Assembly (NCBI RefSeq): GCF_947648125.1
Contig: NZ_CANSMR010000001.1
Location: forward strand, 1-64,000
DNA: 64,000 bases
Source of the DNA: an uncultured Bradyrhizobium sp.
GTDB lineage: Bacteria > Pseudomonadota > Alphaproteobacteria > Rhizobiales > Xanthobacteraceae
Direction of reading: 5' to 3'
Shown here one piece after another: positions 54,119 through 63,680 of this stretch (position 1 is the first letter of the stretch; every line of letters begins with the position of its first letter). The notes under the pieces were generated by a model. The model saw only the letters and a list, made by a program, of their open reading frames with translations, had not been told where the DNA came from and did no database searches. A program made the position numbers and the translations under genes.

Positions 54119-55321
54119 TCAAGGCCGCGTCGCCAGGTGAACTGCTTTTTGTTGCACGAGCCGGTCGATCTCGTTGATTGAGAAGCCTGCATCAGCCAGG
54201 ATGTCACGTCCGTGTTCGCCCAGCGCCGGCGCCGGCCCCCGTGCTTCCGGCTGAGTTACGCTCCAGGTGGAGGGCACTCGCATCTGCCGGATCTGTCCTT
54301 CAACCGGATGTTCAACCGTCCTGAAAAAGCCGACTGCGTCGAGATGCGGGTCGTCGAGAATGGTCTCGAGCGTGTGCATCGGCATGACCGGGATGTCCGC
54401 GCGTTCCAGCAAATCGCGCCACTCGGCGGTGGTGCGCTCAAGAAAGATGTGACCGACCTCCTCGTAGATCTCGTCGATGCGCTTCAGTCGAGCCGCATGG
54501 CTCGCGAAGCGGGGATCGTTCAGGAGTTCCGGTCGGCCGATGCTCTCAAAGAAGCTGCGCCATTGCTTGTCGTTGTAGATCAGCGCGCAGATATGTCCGT
54601 CACGGGTCTGGTACGGGCGTCGGTGTCGTGACAGCAGGCGCGAATAGCCGCCGCCATCGAGTGGCGGATCGTAGGTCAGTCCGCCCAGATGATCGATCAG
54701 CACGAATTCCGCCATCGATTCGAACATCGGCACGTCGATGCGCTGCCCTTGACCGGTGCGTTGCTGGTGCATCAGCCCGCCAAGAATGGCGTTTACAGCC
54801 ATGAGACCGACGATGCGATCGGCCATGGTGATGGGCACGTAGCGCGGTGTGCCGTCGCCGGCCGCCGCAGTCAGTGTGGGAACTGCGGATGCGCCTTGAA
54901 TGAGGTCGTCATAGGCGGGCTTCGAGGCATAGGGGCCCGATTGGCCATAGCCGAATACACCGACATAGACGATGGCGGGATTGATCGCCGCGAGTTCTTC
55001 ATATCCGAGCCCAAGCCGGGCCATTGCCTGTGGCCGCACGTTGTAGACGACCGCGTTCGCCTCTCGTGCAAGATGAAGCAGGGCGTTGCGTCCTTCCGGA
55101 TGCTTGAGATCGATGACGATGCTGCGCTTGCCGCGGTTGACGTTGAGAAACATGCCGCCCATGCCCGGCGTTCGGCCCGGGCCGATCTGCCGCACGATAT
55201 CGCCCTCGGGGCTTTCCACCTTGATGACGTTCGCACCCATGTCGGCGAGGATCTGGGTGGCATAGGGACCCATCAGGACAGAGGTGAGGTCGAGGATCGT
55301 CGTGCCGGAAAGCGGTCCCAT
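54119..55321 (-). CDS. CaiB/BaiF family (type III) CoA-transferase
   Basis: The 400-residue protein has the family opening GPLSGTTILDLTSVLMGPYAT, NRGKRSIVIDLK, and the YDDLIQGASA segment containing the expected catalytic Asp. It would move CoA from a donor such as succinyl-CoA to a carboxylic acid, the first step of the hydratase-lyase unit. It is the first gene of the leftward operon and divergent from the TRAP transporter genes across a 206-base control region. Confidence 0.85.
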   Translation of the reverse strand: MGPLSGTTILDLTSVLMGPYATQILADMGANVIKVESPEGDIVRQIGPGRTPGMGGMFLNVNRGKRSIVIDLKHPEGRNALLHLAREANAVVYNVRPQAMARLGLGYEELAAINPAIVYVGVFGYGQSGPYASKPAYDDLIQGASAVPTLTAAAGDGTPRYVPITMADRIVGLMAVNAILGGLMHQQRTGQGQRIDVPMFESMAEFVLIDHLGGLTYDPPLDGGGYSRLLSRHRRPYQTRDGHICALIYNDKQWRSFFESIGRPELLNDPRFASHAARLKRIDEIYEEVGHIFLERTTAEWRDLLERADIPVMPMHTLETILDDPHLDAVGFFRTVEHPVEGQIRQMRVPSTWSVTQPEARGPAPALGEHGRDILADAGFSINEIDRLVQQKAVHLATRP

Positions 55322-55339
55322 GGTCTCTTGGTCTCAAAG

Positions 55340-55458
55340 TTCACAGATATGTATCTATGGTTCACAAATGTAGCATGTCAATTCCTTGGCCCCAAACCCG
55401 TAAGCAAATTGACACAAAAATTCTCGTATTTGACATTTATATCCACATTTGTGTATTT
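55340..55458. promoter_or_regulatory. Divergent promoter and operator region (CoA-transferase / TRAP transporter)
   Basis: It contains AGATATGTATCT (5-bp arms; 55346-55357), TTCACAAATGTAGC (55361-55374) and CACATTTGTG (55444-55453). A rightward promoter is plausible: TTGACA at 55430-55435, with a weak -10 around 55453-55458, so the last palindrome covers the spacer. Similar sites recur at 63724-63737 and 63888-63903. The regulator is not identified. Confidence 0.5.
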
Positions 55459-55527
55459 GACCTGCCGAACAGGAGATGGCGATCACGCTGCGGCTATTCG
55501 GGAACGGGACGTCAGAGGGAGGCGCAA

Positions 55528-56580
55528 ATGAACAAAAAGAGCTTGGGCAAGAAGGGTTTGCGATCATCCGGGGCGCTTCTCGCGCTGCTGCTGACGAGCC
55601 TGCTGGCATCGGCCCCATCGCAGGCGCTGGAGCTGAAGGTCGCCGATTCCTTTCCTGCCGGCCACTATCTCGTCCGCCTGATGCTGAAGCCGTGGATGGA
55701 CGAGGTCACCAAGCGGACCAACGGCGCGGTGACCTTCACCTATTATCCGAACCAGCAGATCGGCAAAGCCGCCGACATGCTGCGGCTGACGCAGTCGGGC
55801 GTCGTCGACATCGGCTACATCGCTCCGTCCTATGTCTCCGACAAGATGCCGCTGTCGGAAGTCGCGCAATTGCCTGGTGCGTTCGAGACGAGCTGCCAGG
55901 GCACGCTCGCCTACTGGAAGGCGGCGCGCGAGGGACTGCTCTCCAGCCGCGAATATGCGCCCAACAAGATCAAGCTGCTGATGGAAGTGGTGCTGCCGCC
56001 CTATCAGGTGTGGACCGCCAAGCAGAAGGTCGAAACGCCGAAGGACCTGCAGGGATTGAAGCTGCGCACCACCGGCGGCGCGCAGGATCTCACGCTGCGC
56101 GCGCTCGGCGCGGTGCCGGTGCGCATGGCCGCACCCGACGCCTATGAGTCGCTCTCGCGAGGCACGATGGACGGGCTCTTGTTCCCGATGGAAAGCGTCG
56201 TGGCCTATGGCCTGGACAAGCTCGTGAAGCACGCGACCGAAGGCGTCAGCTTCGGCAGCTTCATCGTCGCCTATTCCATCAACCAGTCGGTCTGGGACAA
56301 GCTGCCGGAAGACGTGAAGAAGGCGATGGACGAGGCCTCCGAGGCGATTGAGCCGAAGGCTTGCGCTGACGTCGACAAGGAGCAGGACGCGACCAAGGCG
56401 CACCTGCAGCAGAGCGGCGTCTCCTTCGAGCCGCTGCCGGAGGCGACGCGCGCCGAGATCAAGGACAAGCTGAAGGGCGTTGGGCAGGAGTGGGCGGCCG
56501 GACACGACAGCCGCGGCAAGCAGGCTTCGGCTGCGCTGAAGGAGTTCGACGGCCTGCTCGCCGCCGGCGGCGCGAAGTAG
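55528..56580 (+). CDS. TRAP transporter substrate-binding protein (DctP type)
   Basis: The 350-residue protein has a signal peptide (about residues 1-33, ending SQA). The mature part fits DctP/TAXI-like solute binders (LKVADSFPAGHYL, then MDEVTKRTNGAVTF and YYPNQQIGKAADML). The conserved Arg of carboxylate-binding TRAP proteins is probably in KLRTTGG near residue 180. GGGAGG precedes ATG 55528. It delivers a carboxylic acid to the permease encoded by the next two genes. Confidence 0.88.
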   Translation: MNKKSLGKKGLRSSGALLALLLTSLLASAPSQALELKVADSFPAGHYLVRLMLKPWMDEVTKRTNGAVTFTYYPNQQIGKAADMLRLTQSGVVDIGYIAPSYVSDKMPLSEVAQLPGAFETSCQGTLAYWKAAREGLLSSREYAPNKIKLLMEVVLPPYQVWTAKQKVETPKDLQGLKLRTTGGAQDLTLRALGAVPVRMAAPDAYESLSRGTMDGLLFPMESVVAYGLDKLVKHATEGVSFGSFIVAYSINQSVWDKLPEDVKKAMDEASEAIEPKACADVDKEQDATKAHLQQSGVSFEPLPEATRAEIKDKLKGVGQEWAAGHDSRGKQASAALKEFDGLLAAGGAK

Positions 56581-56592
56581 GAGGCGTCCGAA

Positions 56593-57147
56593 GTGATCAA
56601 ACGGGCAGGAGATGCGCTTTCGGCGCTCGAGCGCGCGCTGACCGTGATCGCGGTGGTCTTTCTCTTCGTGATCATGGTGCTGGTGGTCGCCGACGTGTTC
56701 ATGCGCTACGCCCTGAATCGTCCGTTCTCCTTCACCTACGACCTGATCGGGCTCTATCTCTTGGCTGGTGTGTTTTTCTTCACCCTGTCGGATGCCTTGC
56801 GCGAGCACGCCCATGTCGGCGTCGACATCCTGCTGTCGCGCTTCTCGCTGGCGGGGCGGCGGCTGTCGGAGATCGTCACGGGGCTGGCCGGCCTGTTCGT
56901 CTTCATCCTGATCTGCAAGGTCGGTTTCGAGCGCGCGATGGAAAACTACGAGCAGCATGACGTGCTCGCGGGTGCGATCCCCTGGCCGACCTGGATTTCG
57001 GCTGCACTGGTGCCGTTCGGCTGTGGCGTACTGGTGCTGCGGCTGGCGCTGCAGCTCGTCGGCAATGTGCTCAGCCTCGTCACTGGGCGCGACTTTTATC
57101 CGCTGCCGCCCGTGACCGGCATCGGCGAAGCCCGAACGTTCGAGTAG
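56593..57147 (+). CDS. TRAP transporter small permease (DctQ type)
   Basis: The 184-residue protein has four probable membrane helices (about residues 15-37, 53-73, 92-113, 130-152). The motif DVFMRYALNRPFSF near residues 35-48 is typical of DctQ proteins. GTG 56593 follows GGAGGCG. It acts together with the DctM-type subunit, whose gene begins 7 bases downstream. Confidence 0.88.
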   Translation: MIKRAGDALSALERALTVIAVVFLFVIMVLVVADVFMRYALNRPFSFTYDLIGLYLLAGVFFFTLSDALREHAHVGVDILLSRFSLAGRRLSEIVTGLAGLFVFILICKVGFERAMENYEQHDVLAGAIPWPTWISAALVPFGCGVLVLRLALQLVGNVLSLVTGRDFYPLPPVTGIGEARTFE

Positions 57148-57153
57148 CGGCAG

Positions 57154-58443
57154 ATGACACCTCTTATCGTGCTTGCCCTGCTGTTCTGCCTGCTCGCCAT
57201 CGGTACCCCCGTCGGCTTTGCGATGGCCTTTTCCGGCTCGGTCGGCCTTGTGATGGTCGGCGGCTTCCCGACGCTGTTTGGCATCCTGCAGACCGCGCCG
57301 CTCTCGACGGTGTCGTCCTACGAGCTGATCACCATCCCGATGTTCCTGCTGATGGCGGATCTCGTGCTGCTCTCGGGCGTGGCGGACGATCTGTTCAAGA
57401 CGGCCTCCGCCTGGGTCGGCCGCATTCCCGGCGGACTCGGCATGGCCACCGCGCTCGCGGGCGCAGGCTTCGGCGCGATCTGCGGCACCTCGACAGCCTC
57501 CGCCGCGACGCTGTCCTCGACCAGCCTGCCCGCGATGATCCGCCAGGGCTACGAGCCGAAGATGGCGGCGGGCGTCGTCGCGATCTCCGGGACGCTGTCG
57601 ATGCTGCTACCGACCAGCGTTGCGCTGGTCATCTTCGGCCTGCTCGCGGAAGTCAACATCGGCAAGCTCCTGATCAGCGGCATCATCCCGGCGATCCTGG
57701 TGACGATCACGATCATGGCCACGATCTATTTCCTGGTCTGGCAGGATCCGTCGCGCGCGCCGGCGGCGAAGCCGGTGCCCTGGCGCGAGAAGTTCGCGCT
57801 GCTGTGGCAGGTCTCGCCGATGGTGGTGCTGTTCTCGATCGTCACAGGCACGATCTATCTCGGCGTCGCGACCCCGACGGAAGCCTCCGCCTTCGGCGCG
57901 TTCGGCGCCTTCCTGCTCGCGATCGTGAAGGGCAAGATCACGCCGTCCTCGCTGTACAGGACGCTGCTGCGGGCCTGCCACGGCACCTGCATGATCATCA
58001 TGATCCTGGTCGGCGCCTCCATCTTCGGCTATTTCTTCACGCTCACCCATGTCACGCAGGATCTCGTCGCCTGGATTGGTAGCTTGCCGACCTCGCGCTG
58101 GATGATCATCACGCTCATCCTCTGCGGTTACATCGTGCTCGGTTCCTTCATGGACCAGATCGCGATCCTGGTGCTGACGGTGCCGATCGTGCTGCCGCTG
58201 ATCAAGATGCTCGGCTTCGATCCGATCTGGTTCGGCGTCATCAAGATCGTCACCGCAGAGGTCGGCATGATCACCCCTCCGGTCGGGCTGAACTGCTTCA
58301 TCGTTGCGCGCTATGCCAAGCGGCCGGTGGCGGAGGTGTTTCACGGCACCTTCCCGCACTTCATCGCGCACCTGATCGCGATCGCGATCCTGGTGGCGTT
58401 TCCGAGCATCATTCTCTGGCTACCCTCGCAGATGGGCCGCTAA
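57154..58443 (+). CDS. TRAP transporter large permease (DctM type)
   Basis: The 429-residue polytopic protein has about twelve hydrophobic segments. Typical DctM features include GFAMAFSGSVGLVM at the N-terminus, CGTSTASAATLSS, and ATPTEASAFGAFGA in the middle. It imports the acid by sodium or proton symport. It is followed by an acyl-CoA dehydrogenase and a ligase that may use the imported acid. Confidence 0.9.
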   Translation: MTPLIVLALLFCLLAIGTPVGFAMAFSGSVGLVMVGGFPTLFGILQTAPLSTVSSYELITIPMFLLMADLVLLSGVADDLFKTASAWVGRIPGGLGMATALAGAGFGAICGTSTASAATLSSTSLPAMIRQGYEPKMAAGVVAISGTLSMLLPTSVALVIFGLLAEVNIGKLLISGIIPAILVTITIMATIYFLVWQDPSRAPAAKPVPWREKFALLWQVSPMVVLFSIVTGTIYLGVATPTEASAFGAFGAFLLAIVKGKITPSSLYRTLLRACHGTCMIIMILVGASIFGYFFTLTHVTQDLVAWIGSLPTSRWMIITLILCGYIVLGSFMDQIAILVLTVPIVLPLIKMLGFDPIWFGVIKIVTAEVGMITPPVGLNCFIVARYAKRPVAEVFHGTFPHFIAHLIAIAILVAFPSIILWLPSQMGR

Positions 58444-58484
58444 TCAAGCTTGAGCCGCCGCGGCTCCAACAAGGAGACAAAATC

Positions 58485-59651
58485 ATGGATTTCGCGCTTA
58501 CCGACCAGCAGGAATCGATCCGCGATGCCGTCGCAAAGATTTGCGAAGGCTTTGACGATGCCTACTGGCTGAACAAGGATCGCGAGGGCGGCTTCCCGCA
58601 CGATTTTCACAAAGCACTCGCGGACGCCGGCTGGCTCGGCATCTGCGTGCCGGAAGCCTATGGCGGCTCCGGCCTCGGCATCACCGAGGCCGCGATCATG
58701 ATGCGCACGATCGCGGAATCCGGCGCCGGCATGTCGGGCGCCTCCGCGGTGCACATCAACGTGTTCGGGCTCAACCCCGTCGTCGTGTTCGGCACCGAGG
58801 AGCAGCGCAAGCGCATGCTGCCGCCGATGGTCGAGGGTCGTGAAAAGGCCTGCTTTGCCGTCACCGAGCCCAACACCGGCCTCAACACCACGCAGTTGAA
58901 GACGCGCGCGGTCGCCAAGAACGACCGCTACATCGTCAACGGCCAGAAGGTGTGGATCTCGACCGCGCAGGTCGCGCACAAGATTCTCCTGCTCGCGCGC
59001 ACCACGCCGCTGGAGGAGGTGCGTTCGCCGACGCACGGATTGAGCCTGTTCTACACGGACTTCGACCGCACGCGAATCAAGGTCCATGAGATCGAGAAGA
59101 TGGGTCGCAAGATCGTCGATTCCAACGAGCTGTTCTTCGAGGATTTCGAGATCCCGATGGAGGACCGGATCGGCGAGGAGGGCCGCGGCTTTGAATATAT
59201 CCTCGAAGGCATGAATCCAGAGCGCATCCTGATTGCCGCGGAAGCGGTGGGGCTCGGGAAGCTCGCGCTGTCGCGCGCGACCGAATATGCCAAGACGCGT
59301 GTCGTGTTCAACCGTCCGATCGGCAAGAACCAGGGCATCCAGCATCCGCTCGCCGTGAATTGGGTCGAGCTCGAGGCTGCCTGGCTGATGGTGATGTCGG
59401 CCGCCTGGCAGTACGACAAGGGCATGCCCTGCGGTGCGGCGGCCAACGCTGCAAAATATCTCGCGGGCGAAGCCGGCTTCCAGGCCTGCGAGCAGGCGGT
59501 GATGACCCATGGCGGCTTCGGCTATGCCAAGGAGTTCCACGTCGAGCGCTATTTGCGCGAGATCCTGATCCCTCGCATCGCCCCGGTCAGCCCGCAGCTG
59601 GCGCTGAGCTTCATCGCGGAGAAGGTGCTCGGACTCGCGAAATCATACTAG
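58485..59651 (+). CDS. Acyl-CoA dehydrogenase
   Basis: The 388-residue flavoprotein has CFAVTEPNTGLNTTQ and NGQKVWISTAQ in the flavin domain, NPERILIAAEAVG in the helix-G region, and HGGFGYAKEFHVERYLRE near the C-terminus. The YEGT glutamate position reads RIAPVS, so any catalytic base must come from elsewhere, as in isovaleryl-CoA dehydrogenase, where it lies in the helix-G region. AAGGAG precedes ATG 58485. The C-terminal ending is shared with the enzyme at 37185. Confidence 0.86.
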   Translation: MDFALTDQQESIRDAVAKICEGFDDAYWLNKDREGGFPHDFHKALADAGWLGICVPEAYGGSGLGITEAAIMMRTIAESGAGMSGASAVHINVFGLNPVVVFGTEEQRKRMLPPMVEGREKACFAVTEPNTGLNTTQLKTRAVAKNDRYIVNGQKVWISTAQVAHKILLLARTTPLEEVRSPTHGLSLFYTDFDRTRIKVHEIEKMGRKIVDSNELFFEDFEIPMEDRIGEEGRGFEYILEGMNPERILIAAEAVGLGKLALSRATEYAKTRVVFNRPIGKNQGIQHPLAVNWVELEAAWLMVMSAAWQYDKGMPCGAAANAAKYLAGEAGFQACEQAVMTHGGFGYAKEFHVERYLREILIPRIAPVSPQLALSFIAEKVLGLAKSY

Positions 59652-59684
59652 GCCGCCGCGCGAAAGCTTCTGGGCCGAACCGAC

Positions 59685-61238
59685 ATGAACCTCGCTCACC
59701 ATCTGCTGCGTGCCGCCAAGGTCAATGCATCTGCGCCGTCGCTTCTCAAGGGCCTCGTGCCGGTCGCGGACTACGGCCGGCTTGCGGCCACGACTGCCTC
59801 CCTGGCCGCCGCGTTACGTCAACGCTTCAGCCTTGCGAGGGGCGATCGGGTCGCGTTGCTCATGAAGAACGTGCCCGACTATGTCGCTTGTCTCTATGCC
59901 TGCTGGCATGCCGGGCTGGTCGCGGTCCCCGTCAATGCCAAGCTGCATCCGCGCGAGGTCGCGTTCATTCTCGAGAATTCCGCTGCGGCCGTCGCGTTCG
60001 TGACGGAGGACATGGCCGGAGTTGCCTCGGACGCATTGGCGCTGAGCGCCACGAAGCCGCGTGTGGTGGAGATCGGCTCGGCCGAGTATCGCGGCCTGGA
60101 GAAGACCGAGGGCATCGGTGTCGCCGATGTCTCCGCCACGGACCCGGCCTGGATCTTCTACACCAGCGGCACCACGGGCCGGCCGAAGGGGGCTGTGCTC
60201 AGTCATCGCAATCTGCTTGCCATGGCGCTCAACTATCTCGCGGAGATCAATCCACTCGTGCCGGACGAAGCGCTGCTGCATGCTGCACCGATGTCGCACG
60301 GCTCCGGTCTCTATATGATCCCGCATGTGCTCGGGATGGGCGCGCAGATCATTCCGGAGAGCGGCCGCTTCGAGCCCGATGAGATCCTGGAGCTGACTGC
60401 CAGGCGGGGCGGCATTTCCTTCTTTGCGGCGCCGACCATGGTCCGGCGCCTGACCGTGGCGGCGGGAGCCGCAGGCACGCATGCGCCGGGGCTGAAGACC
60501 ATCATTTATGGCGGCGGTCCGATGTATGTCGCCGACTGCAAGGCAGCGCTCGATGTGTTCGGGCCCAAGCTTGCCCAGATCTACGGCCAGGGCGAGACGC
60601 CGATGACCATCACGTTTCTGCCCAAGCAAATGCATGTCGATGATGGCCATCCGCGCTACGAGGAGCGCTTGGCTTCCGTCGGCTTTGCGCAGAGCGTCGT
60701 TGAGGTCCGAACCGTGGATGACGCAGGAGCTGACGTGGCGCCCGGCATGATCGGTGAGATCATCGTGCGCGGGGATACTGTGATGTCGGGCTACTGGCAG
60801 AATCCTGACGCGACGAGGATCACTTTGCGGGACGGCTGGCTCTATACCGGCGATATGGGCTCCTTCGATGCGGATGGTTTTCTGACCCTGAAGGACCGCT
60901 CCAAGGATGTCATTATTTCCGGAGGTACGAATATCTATCCGCGCGAGGTGGAGGAGGTCCTGCTTCGGCACGAAGCTGTCGCCGAAGTGTCGGTGATCGG
61001 CCAACCGCATCCGGAATGGGGCGAGGAAGTCGTGGCCGTCGTCGTTCCTGTCGCCGGTAGGATGGTTAAGCGCGAAGAGCTGGACCGGATGTGCGGCGAA
61101 TGGATCGCCCGCTTCAAGCGGCCGAAGCACTATTTCGTCACGAGCGAATTACCAAAGAACAGCTACGGCAAGGTCGTGAAGACCCAGCTCCGTACTTTTC
61201 TGGGCGAGCGTTCGGGGCGACTGGCACCAATGGACTGA
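59685..61238 (+). CDS. Acyl-CoA ligase (AMP-forming)
   Basis: The 517-residue ANL ligase has the P-loop YTSGTTGRPKG, the motif IYGQGETPM, GYWQNPDAT, GDMGSFDADGF and the linker DRSKDVIISGGTNIYPREVE. The catalytic lysine region is KNSYGKVVK. It would activate the acid imported by the TRAP system. No strong ribosome-binding site is visible just before ATG 59685. It is followed by a CoA-hydrolase/transferase-like gene 16 bases downstream. Confidence 0.87.
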   Translation: MNLAHHLLRAAKVNASAPSLLKGLVPVADYGRLAATTASLAAALRQRFSLARGDRVALLMKNVPDYVACLYACWHAGLVAVPVNAKLHPREVAFILENSAAAVAFVTEDMAGVASDALALSATKPRVVEIGSAEYRGLEKTEGIGVADVSATDPAWIFYTSGTTGRPKGAVLSHRNLLAMALNYLAEINPLVPDEALLHAAPMSHGSGLYMIPHVLGMGAQIIPESGRFEPDEILELTARRGGISFFAAPTMVRRLTVAAGAAGTHAPGLKTIIYGGGPMYVADCKAALDVFGPKLAQIYGQGETPMTITFLPKQMHVDDGHPRYEERLASVGFAQSVVEVRTVDDAGADVAPGMIGEIIVRGDTVMSGYWQNPDATRITLRDGWLYTGDMGSFDADGFLTLKDRSKDVIISGGTNIYPREVEEVLLRHEAVAEVSVIGQPHPEWGEEVVAVVVPVAGRMVKREELDRMCGEWIARFKRPKHYFVTSELPKNSYGKVVKTQLRTFLGERSGRLAPMD

Positions 61239-61254
61239 GCTGTCGCAGACGCCC

Positions 61255-62499
61255 ATGCCCGACGACACGAGATCGATCGACTTTGGCGGCCTGATCCGGG
61301 AGGGGGATCTCGTGGTCTGTGGGCAAGCGACCGCGGAGCCGCGGACTCTCACCGAGGCACTGGTCGCGCAGGCGGACCGTTTGCCGCCGTACCGCATGCT
61401 CGTCGGCCCCGTATTCTCCGAGACCTTTTCTCTCGAAAGCATTTCGAAGATCTCGTTTCTGAGCTATGGCGTGATCGGCAATACGCGCAGGCTTGCCCGG
61501 GCCGGCAAGCTCGACGTGATCCCGAGCAGCTACAGCGCCTTCTGCGCCGATTTCGTTTGCGGAAGGCACCGCGCCGATGTGGTCCTTGTACAGCTCGCTC
61601 AATCCCGCGACGGGCGGCTCAGCGCGAGTCTGTCGAATGATTATGTGATCGACGCGGCGCGCAGCGCGCGTATGGTCATTGCGGAGATCAATCCGGCTGC
61701 GCCCTGGACGTACGGCGCCGAATGGCCCGAGGACGTGTCGATACACTTGCGCGTTGCCGCCCGCCGCCCGCCCGTTGAATTGCCGTCGACGCCGCTGGAT
61801 GATGTTTCGCGGCGTATAGCCGCGCGCGCGGCAAGCCTGATCGCCGATGGCAGCACGCTGCAGTTCGGGGTCGGCAAGATTCCGGATGCGATCCTGTCCT
61901 GCCTGTCGCATGCCCGCAATCTCGGCATCCATTCCGGCCTCATCAACGATGCAGTGGTCGATCTGATCGAGCGCGGCGCCGTCACCAATGCAGGCAAGGG
62001 CCGCGATACCGGCATCACCATAACCAATCAGCTCATCGGCACGCAGCGCCTCTACCGCTTCGCGCATGAAAACAAGGTGATCGCCGTCCGGCCGGCGTCC
62101 TACACCCACAGTCAGGACGTGCTGTCGAAGATCAACCGGTTGGTCGCGATCAACTCGGCATTGCAGGTCGGGCTCGACGGCAGCGTCAACTCCGAGACGT
62201 TGAGCGGCGTTGCCGTCGGCGCAATTGGCGGTCAGCTCGACTTCGTGCGCGGCGCCAACGCTTCACCTGGAGGCCGCGCCATCATCGCGCTGCCTGCGAC
62301 AGCGTCCGATGGCACGAGCCGCATCGTTGCGGTCGTAGAGACCGTGACGACGCCGCGCGCCGATGTCGATGCCGTCGTGACCGAATGGGGCGTGGCGGAA
62401 CTGCGCGGCTTGAGCCTCACCGAGCGCGCGCACCGGATGATCGCGATCGCCGCGCCCGAGCACCGTGAAGCACTTTCGAGGAAGGTTGAGGGACGTTGA
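61255..62499 (+). CDS. Acetyl-CoA hydrolase/transferase family protein with altered active site
   Basis: The 414-residue protein belongs to the acetyl-CoA hydrolase/4-hydroxybutyrate CoA-transferase family (LQFGVGKIPDAIL in the first half, GAIGGQLDFVRGA in the second). The conserved catalytic Glu, usually in a GIHTE motif, is missing: the sequence reads GIHSGLINDAVVDL. CoA-transferase chemistry through a glutamyl-CoA intermediate is therefore unlikely in the standard form. It could use another residue or have a different role. Its stop overlaps the next gene. Confidence 0.75.
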   Translation: MPDDTRSIDFGGLIREGDLVVCGQATAEPRTLTEALVAQADRLPPYRMLVGPVFSETFSLESISKISFLSYGVIGNTRRLARAGKLDVIPSSYSAFCADFVCGRHRADVVLVQLAQSRDGRLSASLSNDYVIDAARSARMVIAEINPAAPWTYGAEWPEDVSIHLRVAARRPPVELPSTPLDDVSRRIAARAASLIADGSTLQFGVGKIPDAILSCLSHARNLGIHSGLINDAVVDLIERGAVTNAGKGRDTGITITNQLIGTQRLYRFAHENKVIAVRPASYTHSQDVLSKINRLVAINSALQVGLDGSVNSETLSGVAVGAIGGQLDFVRGANASPGGRAIIALPATASDGTSRIVAVVETVTTPRADVDAVVTEWGVAELRGLSLTERAHRMIAIAAPEHREALSRKVEGR

Positions 62500-63680
62500 T
62501 GAACGATGTTGCTGAAGTCGGCGGCGAGGCGGACCGCCACGGGCCGTTGCAAGGCTTGCGGATCGTCGAGCTCGCAGGCATCGGTCCGGCGCCGATGGCT
62601 GCGATGCTGCTTGCCGATCTTGGCGCCGACATCATCCGCATCGATCGCCTCGAGCCAAGCAGGCTCGGTATCGCCAAACCCAAGCAGTTCGATGTGCTGG
62701 CGCGGGGGCGCCCGTCTGTGGCGGTCGACCTCAAGCATCCCGACGGCCTTGCATGCGTGCGCGACATCGTGCGCTGCGCCGACGGCCTGATCGAGGGCTT
62801 TCGCCCGGGCGTGATGGAACGGCTTGGCCTCGGTCCCCAGGACTGCTTCGACGTCAACCCGCGGCTGGTCTACGGACGCGTGACCGGCTGGGGCCAGACC
62901 GGTCCGCTCGCGCAAGCCGCCGGTCATGATCTGAACTACATCGCGCTGACCGGCGCGCTGCATGCAATCGGGCGCGCCGGTCAGCCGCCGACACCGCCCT
63001 TGAATCTGGTCGGGGATTTCGGCGGCGGCGGGCTCTACCTCGCGTTCGGCGTGGTTTGTGCCCTGATCGAATGTCAGCACTCCGGTCGCGGCCAAGTGGT
63101 CGACGCGGCTATGGTCGACGGCGCGGCAACGCTGATGAGCTCGATCTACGGCATGTTCGGTGCCGGCCTGCACGGCCCGGAGCGTGGCACCAACCTGCTC
63201 GACTCCGGCGCCCCGCACTACGAGGTCTATCGGTGCGCGGACGGCGAATACATCAGCATCGCTCCGATCGAGACAAAGTTCAGGGGTGAACTGTTCAGGC
63301 GCCTTGGTCTGGCTGAGACGGAAATTCCTGATCTCGACGACGTTGCGGCCTGGCCGGACTCGAAGAGAGTCTTCGCTGACATCTTCGCCCAGCGAACGCA
63401 GGAGGAATGGTGCGCTGTGCTGGAGGGCGCCGACGTCTGCTTCGCTCCCGTGCTGTCGGCGCTGCAGGCGCCCCACCATTTGCACAACCGCGCGCGCGGG
63501 ACCTTCGTCGAGATCGACGGCGTCGTGCAGCCGGCGCCGGGGCCGCGCTTTGGCCGTAGTGTTCCAGCGCGCCCGCGCAGCGCCCGAGAATGCACGATGG
63601 ATGCGACGAAACTCCTGGAAGCATGGGGTGTCGATCGGGCGAGGACGGCGCAGCTTCGCTCTGCCGGAATCGTGAAATAG
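62499..63680 (+). CDS. Alpha-methylacyl-CoA racemase-like protein (CaiB/BaiF superfamily)
   Basis: The 393-residue protein has the racemase-type segment AGHDLNYIALTGALHAIGR, in which the Asp of GHD-NY is catalytic in characterised racemases. VTGWGQTGP just before it and LNLVGDFGGGG just after it also fit. This favours a 2-methylacyl-CoA epimerase over a CoA-transferase. ATG 62499 overlaps the previous stop, with GAGGGA upstream. It suggests that the pathway handles 2-methyl-branched acyl-CoAs of both configurations. Confidence 0.78.
   Translation: MNDVAEVGGEADRHGPLQGLRIVELAGIGPAPMAAMLLADLGADIIRIDRLEPSRLGIAKPKQFDVLARGRPSVAVDLKHPDGLACVRDIVRCADGLIEGFRPGVMERLGLGPQDCFDVNPRLVYGRVTGWGQTGPLAQAAGHDLNYIALTGALHAIGRAGQPPTPPLNLVGDFGGGGLYLAFGVVCALIECQHSGRGQVVDAAMVDGAATLMSSIYGMFGAGLHGPERGTNLLDSGAPHYEVYRCADGEYISIAPIETKFRGELFRRLGLAETEIPDLDDVAAWPDSKRVFADIFAQRTQEEWCAVLEGADVCFAPVLSALQAPHHLHNRARGTFVEIDGVVQPAPGPRFGRSVPARPRSARECTMDATKLLEAWGVDRARTAQLRSAGIVK

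Noticed and set aside
55564-56958. Long open frame (464 codons) on the minus strand across the TRAP genes
   Set aside because: It is a shadow of dctP and dctQ; its composition (Arg, Gln, Asp, Leu) mirrors GC-rich antisense codons.
59814-61130. Long open frame (438 codons) on the minus strand across the acyl-CoA ligase
   Set aside because: It is antisense to a gene with all ligase motifs, and no domain was recognised.
62232-63485. Long open frame (417 codons) on the minus strand across the racemase-like gene
   Set aside because: It is antisense to a conserved gene with no ribosome-binding site and no family features.
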